A DNA stretch of 10,492 nucleotides from Deinococcus sp. (lineage in GTDB: Bacteria > Deinococcota > Deinococci > JACQHA01): the NCBI GenBank assembly GCA_016199255.1, contig JACQHA010000152.1, positions 1-10,492 on the forward strand, given 5' to 3'. Under the pieces are notes generated by a model that made no database searches, was not told the origin of the DNA, and worked only from the letters and a program-made list of their open reading frames with translations. Position 1 is the first letter of the stretch. Every line of letters starts with the position of its first letter. Shown piece by piece: positions 6,142 to 10,492 of this stretch. Both the position numbers and the translations under genes were made by a program.

Positions 6142-6172
6142 GTAAAAGAACGCGCCGCCCTGGGGCGGCGCG
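6142..6172 (-). terminator. Intrinsic terminator downstream of the HU gene
   Basis: CGCGCCGCCC at 6151-6160 pairs with GGGCGGCGCG at 6163-6172; a 9-bp stem with a 4-nt loop is the realistic fold. Read on the minus strand, the stem is followed by TTCTTTTA (plus-strand 6143-6150), the U-rich tail expected of a rho-independent terminator. It lies 25 bp after the HU stop codon and before trpF. Confidence 0.85.
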
Positions 6173-6196
6173 TGAGTAGATCGACAGCCTCAGGGA

Positions 6197-6490
6197 CTAG
6201 CGCCCGCTCACAGCCTCTTTCAGGGCTTTGCCGGCCTTGAAGGCGGGGTACTTGGTGGCCGGGATCTTGATGCGCATGGTGGTGCCGGGCCGCACCCCCA
6301 TGCGGGCCTTGCGGGTGCGCACCTCGAAGGTCCCGAAGCCGGTGAGGGTGACTTTGCTGCCACCGGACAGGGCATGGGCCAGCGAGCCTACAAACATGTC
6401 TACAAACTCCTTGGCGGACTTCTTGCTCATGGCACTCTTGCCAGCCAGCATGTCTACCAGATCTGATTTGGTCACTGTCTTCTTGGCCAT
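6197..6490 (-). CDS. hup: HU-family DNA-binding protein
   Basis: A 97-residue nucleoid protein that binds and bends DNA as a dimer. KSDLVDMLA and SKKSAKEFVDMFVGSLAHAL form the helical dimer body. VTLTGFGTFEVRTRKAR is the highly conserved start of the beta saddle. The arm retains the intercalating proline in GVRPGTTMRIKIPATKYPAFKAGKALKEAV. The arm tip has RP where most HU/IHF proteins have NP, and T-T in place of the usual TG step. The N-terminus has the basic stretch MAKKTVTK. ATG at 6490 has a purine-rich AGGAGGAGGGG ribosome binding site just upstream. The gene appears to be a single transcription unit with its own promoter (6525-6553) and terminator (6142-6172), as expected for an abundant protein. 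Confidence 0.95.
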   Translation of the reverse strand: MAKKTVTKSDLVDMLAGKSAMSKKSAKEFVDMFVGSLAHALSGGSKVTLTGFGTFEVRTRKARMGVRPGTTMRIKIPATKYPAFKAGKALKEAVSGR

Positions 6491-6524
6491 AGGCCCCTCC
6501 TCCTACTGGGATCGTTCGCGAGCA

Positions 6525-6553
6525 ATGCTAGCATACTTCTCCAGGCTTTGCAA
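6525..6553 (-). promoter_or_regulatory. Candidate promoter of the HU gene
   Basis: On the minus strand TTGCAA (plus-strand 6548-6553) and TAGCAT (6525-6530) are 17 bp apart, each matching four of six consensus bases. The transcript would start near 6518, giving a ~28-nt leader containing the AGGAGG ribosome binding site. The hexamers are only moderate, so this is a candidate. Confidence 0.4.
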
Positions 6554-6583
6554 GAGATAAGTGGCTTGGGGACAGGATTTTTC

Positions 6584-7195
6584 CTAAGGGTCAAGGAGTG
6601 AACGCAGCTCTGAAGGCAAGAGCTGGCTAATGGCTGCCATCATCTGAAGCGTGGCCGTTGATGGCTCGGCAGCGCTAGTCTTCAGGTCCAGAGCTGGACC
6701 AAAGCGCACCTGGATCTTCGCCAAGCGAAAGGGCCCACCTACCGGGAGCACCCGGCCAGCACCCACTACTCCTACCGGTACCACCGGTACGCCGGTTCTC
6801 AGCGCCAATGCGGCGGCGCCGGGGCGGGCGGGGCGCAGCCGGCCGTCGGGGGAGCGGGTGCCTTCAGGGAAGATGAGCAGCGGTTCTCCCCGGCGCAGGA
6901 TGTGCAGGGAGCGCCTGATGGCGCCCACATCGCCTTCGCCCCGGCGCACCGGCATCGTGTGGAGCCAGGGCAAAATGGTGCGCAGCACCGGAATGCGGAA
7001 GAGCCCATCGTGCCCAAGGAAGTTTATTGGCCGCCAGAGGCTCACTGCGATCACAATAGGATCGAGGTAACTGCTGTGGTTGGCCACCAGCAGGAATGGC
7101 CCTTGCCGGGGAAGATGCTCCCGGCCCCTGACCTGCAGGCGGAAAAGCAGGTTGCAGAGCAGGAAGGCCAAGAGCCAGATGACCCGGTAGAACAC
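6584..7195 (-). CDS. plsC: 1-acyl-sn-glycerol-3-phosphate acyltransferase (PlsC family)
   Basis: A 203-residue membrane-associated acyltransferase that acylates lysophosphatidic acid to phosphatidic acid in phospholipid synthesis. Residues 3-20 are a hydrophobic N-terminal segment. ANHSSYLDP gives the catalytic HX4D pair H40 and D45. The GxxxIxR-like region MPVRRGEGD (81-89) and LLIFPEGTRSPDG (106-118) are the glycerol-phosphate binding motifs. GVPVVPVGVVGAGRVLP (135-151) is the usual fourth block. Length is normal for small PlsC proteins. The start is GTG at 7195, three bases after the stop of cmk, so the pair is an operon and probably translationally coupled. This cmk-plsC pairing recurs in several bacterial groups. 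Acyl donor preference cannot be read from sequence. Confidence 0.93.
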   Translation of the reverse strand: MFYRVIWLLAFLLCNLLFRLQVRGREHLPRQGPFLLVANHSSYLDPIVIAVSLWRPINFLGHDGLFRIPVLRTILPWLHTMPVRRGEGDVGAIRRSLHILRRGEPLLIFPEGTRSPDGRLRPARPGAAALALRTGVPVVPVGVVGAGRVLPVGGPFRLAKIQVRFGPALDLKTSAAEPSTATLQMMAAISQLLPSELRSLLDP

Positions 7196-7198
7196 GCC

Positions 7199-7843
7199 TC
7201 AGGTCCTTTGCCTTACTGCCCCCAGCACCTGGGCCAGTACCTCTTCAGGAGTCAGGCCAGTGGTGTCAATCACCACGGCGCCTTCAGGCACAGAGAGCGG
7301 CGCCGTGCCGCGCTGGCTATCGCGCTGGTCCCTCTCTCGCAATGATTCTGGCGTTTCCCCGACGCTCACGCCGGGCTCCCGGGCCCGCCGGCCGGCGCGC
7401 TCCCCGGCGTCGGCAGTGAGGAAGAACTTCCAGGTGGCCTGGGGATAGACCACGCTGCCCATGTCCCGCCCTTCAGCGATCAAATCGGGGCTCTTTAAGG
7501 CCCGCAGTTTCCTGGTTACCCAGTGCCGCACCAGGGGATGGACCGCTACCTGGCTGGCGCCAGTGGCAATGTCTGGCTGGTACAGGCTGAGGGTCACGTC
7601 CTCACCATCACGCAGCGCCGCGTTGGGCTGTCCCGGCGCAACCTGTAGCTCTACGTCGGAACGTTCCACCAGAGCCGCCACTGCCGGGCCATCGCTGAAT
7701 CTCACCCCGGCTTCCTGGGCCAAAAGCGCCGCTAAGCGGTAAAGCAGGCCAGAGTTCACATAGGGAATGCCTAACTCTTGGGACAGGTGATGGGCCAGGG
7801 TGCTCTTGCCTGACGCCGCTGGTCCATCAATGGTGATGATCAT
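7199..7843 (-). CDS. cmk: Cytidylate kinase
   Basis: A 214-residue nucleoside monophosphate kinase that phosphorylates CMP and dCMP with ATP. The P-loop is GPAASGKST (7-15). AEGRDMGSVVYP (123-134) matches the GRDIGTVV signature, and LRERDQRDSQRGTAPL (168-183) is the lid/CMP-specific 'RD..D..R..APL' block. The CMP-binding DTGAMYR motif is modified to VNSGLLYRLAA here, with Asn and Ser in place of the usual Asp and Thr. The protein is slightly shorter than E. coli Cmk (~227 residues). ATG at 7843 directly precedes the first strand MIITIDG; the open frame to 7888 would need a TTG start and adds nothing conserved. A perfect TATAAT lies only 9 bp upstream of this ATG, raising the possibility of a very short leader. 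The gene is divergent from polA and leads into plsC. Confidence 0.94.
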   Translation of the reverse strand: MIITIDGPAASGKSTLAHHLSQELGIPYVNSGLLYRLAALLAQEAGVRFSDGPAVAALVERSDVELQVAPGQPNAALRDGEDVTLSLYQPDIATGASQVAVHPLVRHWVTRKLRALKSPDLIAEGRDMGSVVYPQATWKFFLTADAGERAGRRAREPGVSVGETPESLRERDQRDSQRGTAPLSVPEGAVVIDTTGLTPEEVLAQVLGAVRQRT

Positions 7844-7852
7844 CGCTTCCCG

Positions 7853-7858
7853 ATTATA
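7853..7858 (-). promoter_or_regulatory. Consensus -10 hexamer just upstream of cmk
   Basis: TATAAT on the minus strand ends nine bases before the cmk ATG. No matching -35 hexamer is present 16-18 bp further upstream. If it is used, the cmk transcript would have almost no leader. A weak GGGAAG lies between it and the ATG. Confidence 0.35.
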
Positions 7859-7880
7859 GCGCCGGGAAGCACTCTGGGGA

Positions 7881-7889
7881 TGATACAAT
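7881..7889 (+). promoter_or_regulatory. Extended -10 element upstream of polA
   Basis: TGATACAAT fits the extended -10 pattern TGn-TATAAT with one mismatch. No good -35 hexamer is seen, which such promoters can tolerate. Transcription would begin near 7896, ahead of the GTG start at 7922. This is one reason for preferring that start over the ATG at 7880, which would lie upstream of the transcript. Confidence 0.4.
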
Positions 7890-7921
7890 GTCCCTGGGGC
7901 GCGCCGGGGGACCTAGCCACT

Positions 7922-10429
7922 GTGTCTGAGCAAGAGCTGCTTTTTCCTCCCCAGAGGCCAAAGTTCTGCATTGTCGATGGCCATGCCCTGGCGTTCCGGG
8001 CTTTTTACGCCGTCCGGAACCTGACCACTTCCCAGGGGCGGCCTACTGGCGCCATCTTTGGTTTCACCAAGGCGCTCTTGCGCCTGCTGGGGGAGAAGCC
8101 GGAGTATGCCGCGGTGGTGTTCGACGCCCCGGCGCCCTCTTTTAGGCACCAGGCTTACGCTGCCTACAAGGCCGGGAGAGTACAGGCACCCAAGGAGTTT
8201 CTGGAGCAGATGGCAGTGATCCAACAGCTGCCAGAGCTACTAGGCATGGCCATGCTCCAGGTGAGCGGGGTGGAGGCAGACGATGTGATCGCCACACTGT
8301 CCAAGCTGGGGGAGTGCTCGGGGGTGCAGGTGGAAATCTTCACCTCGGACCGGGATGCTCTGCAGCTGGTCAGTGCTGCGGTGCGGGTGCATTTGTCAGA
8401 GAGCGAGCCGCCGGTGGATCCAGCCAGGCTCCGAGAGCGCTATGACGTCACTGCCCAGCAGTGGGTAGATTACCGCGCCCTGACTGGCGACAGCTCGGAC
8501 AATATCCCGGGCGCCAAGGGCATTGGCCCCCGCACGGCAGCGGCGCTTCTGAAGCAGTTTGGCGACCTCAAGACACTTTACGCCCGGCTGGAGGAGGTGA
8601 AGCCAGTGCGGGTGCAGGAAATCCTGCGCCAGGACCGGGAAGCGGTGTGGCATTCCCAGGAGCTGTCGCGCTTGGTCACTGACGTGCCGCTGGAAGGCGG
8701 GCTGAACCGGTTGAAGGTACGGGCGATACGCCGGGAGGAGCTGCGGGCCCTGCTCCAGGAGCTAGAGTTCCGGCAAGTGCTGGGGCAATTGGAGCTGGAC
8801 CAGCCGGAGTCGAATACTCCAGTGGCCTTCGCCCCCTGGCCGCCCCCCGCCTTTTCTGGGGCGCTGGGCCTGGTAGTTTCTGGTCAATCAGGAGAGGCCA
8901 GAGTGGAGGAGCTGGCGCTCTGGGTAGAGGGCCAAGCCTATTGCCAGCCAGCGCCCTCACCCCAGCAGCTGGCGACGCTGGGCCCGGTGACAGTGGCCGA
9001 TGCCAAGAGCTATTATCTGGCCCTGCTCCCCCTGGGGCTGGTGCCCCAGGTGGCCGATGACCCGCTGCTGGCGGCTTACCTGCTCGATCCGGAAATCGCC
9101 AGTGCCGAGGAGGCTGTAGCCCGGTTTGGCGCCGGCAGCTGGACGAGTGTAGCGGAGCGCGCAGCAGCCACCAGCCAGCTGGCCCAGCTTACCCTGCCCC
9201 AGCTTGATGAAGCCCAGCGCCGGCTCTACCGCGACATGGAACTACCCTTGGCTCAGGTGCTGGCGCACCTGGAGCATAACGGGGTGTGCGTGGATGTGCC
9301 GCAGCTGCGCGCGGTGTCGGCAGCTCTGGGTGCCGAGCTGGAGCACCTGGCGGAGAGTATCTACCACTATGCCGGCCAGCAGTTCAACCTCAACTCGCCA
9401 CAGCAGCTGGAAACCGTGCTGTATGAGCAGCTCGCCCTAGCGGCTGGGCGACGTACCAGGCTCACTGGCCGGCGCAGCACTGCCGCTGGGGTACTGGAAC
9501 AGCTGCGTGATGCCCATCCCATTGTGCCTCTGGTGCTGGAATACCGGACGCTGCAGAAGCTCAAAGGCACCTATTTAGACACCTTGCCGGACCTGGTGCG
9601 CCAGGGCCGGATCCATACCTCCTACCGGCAGACCGGGGTGGCCACCGGCCGGCTCAGCTCCGCTTCGCCCAACTTGCAGAATATCCCGGTGCGCACCGAG
9701 CGCGGCAGGGAAATCCGCCGGGCCTTCGTGGCCCCAGCGGGCCATGTCTTGGTGGTGGCCGACTACTCGCAGATTGAGCTGCGCATCCTGGCCCACCTCT
9801 CAGGAGAACCAGGACTCATCCAGGCATTCCAGGCCGAGGAGGATATTCACCAGGCCACGGCCCAGGAGCTGTTCGGCGCTCTGGCGCTCGGCAGTGGCGA
9901 AATGCGGCGACTGGCGAAAACGGTGAATTATGGTGTGCTCTATGGCATGGGAGCCCACCGCCTGGCCAGTGACTTTCGAATGAGCTACGCCGATGCCGAG
10001 AGGTTCATCCGCGCCTATTTCCAGCGCTATCCCAAGGTGGCGCAATATTTGGAAGACACCAAAGAGCTGGCGCGGCGCCAGGGCTATGTGTCGTCGTTGT
10101 TTGGCCGGCGGCGGCCTATTAGTGGCATTAACTCCCGCAACCGCCTGGAGCGGGAGGCAGCGGAGCGGGCAGCGATCAATTCTCCCTTGCAGAGCACCGC
10201 AGCGGACATTATGAAGACGGCGATGGTGCGCCTGTTCCAGTGCCTGAATCACTTCAGCGGGGCCAAGATGATCCTGCAGGTACACGATGAGCTGGTGTTT
10301 GAGGTGCCCGCCGATGGGGCTCAAGCGCTGGCTGCCTTAGCGCGCCAGGTGATGGAGGGAGCAGCCCAGCTGGTGGTGCCGCTCACGGTAGATATCGGCA
10401 TTGGCAGTAACTGGTTGGAAGCGAAGTAG
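7922..10429 (+). CDS. polA: DNA polymerase I
   Basis: A family A polymerase of 835 residues for Okazaki-fragment processing and repair synthesis. Residues ~15-290 are the 5'-3' nuclease, with metal ligands in CIVDGHA (D19), VVFDAPAP (D68), VEADD (E118, D120, D121), FTSDRDALQLV (D143, D145) and LTGDSSDNIPG (D190, D193), then a helix-hairpin-helix GIGPRTAAALL. The middle (~292-430) is a shrunken exonuclease-like domain without the expected DxE and NxxxD residues. The polymerase follows: ATGRLSSASPNLQNIPVR, motif A VADYSQIELR (D614, E619), motif B RRLAKTVNYGVLYG (K666, Y670) and motif C LQVHDELVFE (H788, D789). Y670 replaces the Phe of E. coli and Taq. GTG 7922 gives an N-terminus of usual length, with GGGGGA ten bases upstream; the frame also allows ATG 7880 (849 residues). 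glmM follows 8 bp downstream. Confidence 0.96.
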   Translation: MSEQELLFPPQRPKFCIVDGHALAFRAFYAVRNLTTSQGRPTGAIFGFTKALLRLLGEKPEYAAVVFDAPAPSFRHQAYAAYKAGRVQAPKEFLEQMAVIQQLPELLGMAMLQVSGVEADDVIATLSKLGECSGVQVEIFTSDRDALQLVSAAVRVHLSESEPPVDPARLRERYDVTAQQWVDYRALTGDSSDNIPGAKGIGPRTAAALLKQFGDLKTLYARLEEVKPVRVQEILRQDREAVWHSQELSRLVTDVPLEGGLNRLKVRAIRREELRALLQELEFRQVLGQLELDQPESNTPVAFAPWPPPAFSGALGLVVSGQSGEARVEELALWVEGQAYCQPAPSPQQLATLGPVTVADAKSYYLALLPLGLVPQVADDPLLAAYLLDPEIASAEEAVARFGAGSWTSVAERAAATSQLAQLTLPQLDEAQRRLYRDMELPLAQVLAHLEHNGVCVDVPQLRAVSAALGAELEHLAESIYHYAGQQFNLNSPQQLETVLYEQLALAAGRRTRLTGRRSTAAGVLEQLRDAHPIVPLVLEYRTLQKLKGTYLDTLPDLVRQGRIHTSYRQTGVATGRLSSASPNLQNIPVRTERGREIRRAFVAPAGHVLVVADYSQIELRILAHLSGEPGLIQAFQAEEDIHQATAQELFGALALGSGEMRRLAKTVNYGVLYGMGAHRLASDFRMSYADAERFIRAYFQRYPKVAQYLEDTKELARRQGYVSSLFGRRRPISGINSRNRLEREAAERAAINSPLQSTAADIMKTAMVRLFQCLNHFSGAKMILQVHDELVFEVPADGAQALAALARQVMEGAAQLVVPLTVDIGIGSNWLEAK

Positions 10430-10437
10430 GAGGAGCA

Positions 10438-10492
10438 GTGAGCAGGCTATTCGGCACAGATGGGGTGAGGGGCCGGGCCGGGGAGCCGCCGC
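10438..10492 (+). CDS. glmM: Phosphoglucosamine mutase, N-terminal fragment (3' end outside window)
   Basis: GTG at 10438, preceded by AGGAG (10431-10435), opens a frame reading SRLFGTDGVRGRAGEPP up to the right edge. 'LFGTDGVRGxAGxxP' is the hallmark start of bacterial GlmM, which converts glucosamine-6-phosphate to glucosamine-1-phosphate for UDP-GlcNAc and peptidoglycan synthesis. Only 18 codons are present and the catalytic serine loop lies beyond the window. The 8-bp gap after polA suggests co-transcription. Other phosphohexomutases share parts of this opening, but the GTDGVRG form favours GlmM. Confidence 0.85.
   Translation, partial: MSRLFGTDGVRGRAGEPP

Overview
The window is GC-rich bacterial chromosomal DNA that falls into two parts. 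From about 3,770 to the right edge it is a tightly packed run of housekeeping genes. From the left edge to about 2,680 it is a decayed accessory region. The gene families (COG1579 zinc-ribbon protein beside an RVT_3-type RNase HI, cmk-plsC, HU, polA followed by glmM) suit a deep-branching GC-rich bacterium. Chloroflexota is my best guess, but this rests on general resemblance and is only tentative. There are no rRNA or tRNA genes and no CRISPR array.

Left part. The window opens inside the last ~112 codons of a gene that has no start here: a proline-rich linker followed by a domain resembling the C-terminus of large DUF499-type ATPases, which often sit in defence or restriction-like loci. Next comes ~480 bp without an intact gene, holding what looks like a frameshifted scrap of an IS1634/IS4-type transposase. 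A minus-strand gene for a VOC (glyoxalase-like) plus DinB-like two-domain protein follows, then a frameshifted and stop-interrupted IS701-like transposase relic (about 1830-2620). A plus-strand gene for a secreted six-repeat YVTN beta-propeller protein (2741-3616) has a strong ribosome binding site.

Right part. A good sigma70-type promoter (3766-3794) precedes a ~170-nt leader with four inverted repeats, the last a perfect 13-bp stem. This leads into a two-gene operon for a coiled-coil/zinc-ribbon protein and an RNase HI. The operon meets convergent moaC with overlapping stop codons. On the minus strand trpF and moaC overlap by 16 bp. Upstream of them, hupB-like HU has its own candidate promoter, and an intrinsic terminator separates it from trpF. 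Then come plsC and cmk, read as cmk-plsC with a 3-bp gap. Divergent from cmk lies polA, followed 8 bp later by the first codons of glmM, cut by the right edge.

Functionally the core genes serve DNA replication and repair (PolA, RNase HI, HU), CTP/dCTP supply (Cmk), phospholipid synthesis (PlsC), tryptophan synthesis (TrpF), molybdopterin synthesis (MoaC) and peptidoglycan precursor supply (GlmM). The most noteworthy points are: PolA carries Tyr where E. coli and Taq have Phe in the O-helix and appears to lack a working 3'-5' exonuclease site; the zinc-ribbon/RNase HI operon has a structured leader; and the DUF499-like fragment hints at a defence locus just left of the window. I did not find a complete, clearly novel system inside the window.
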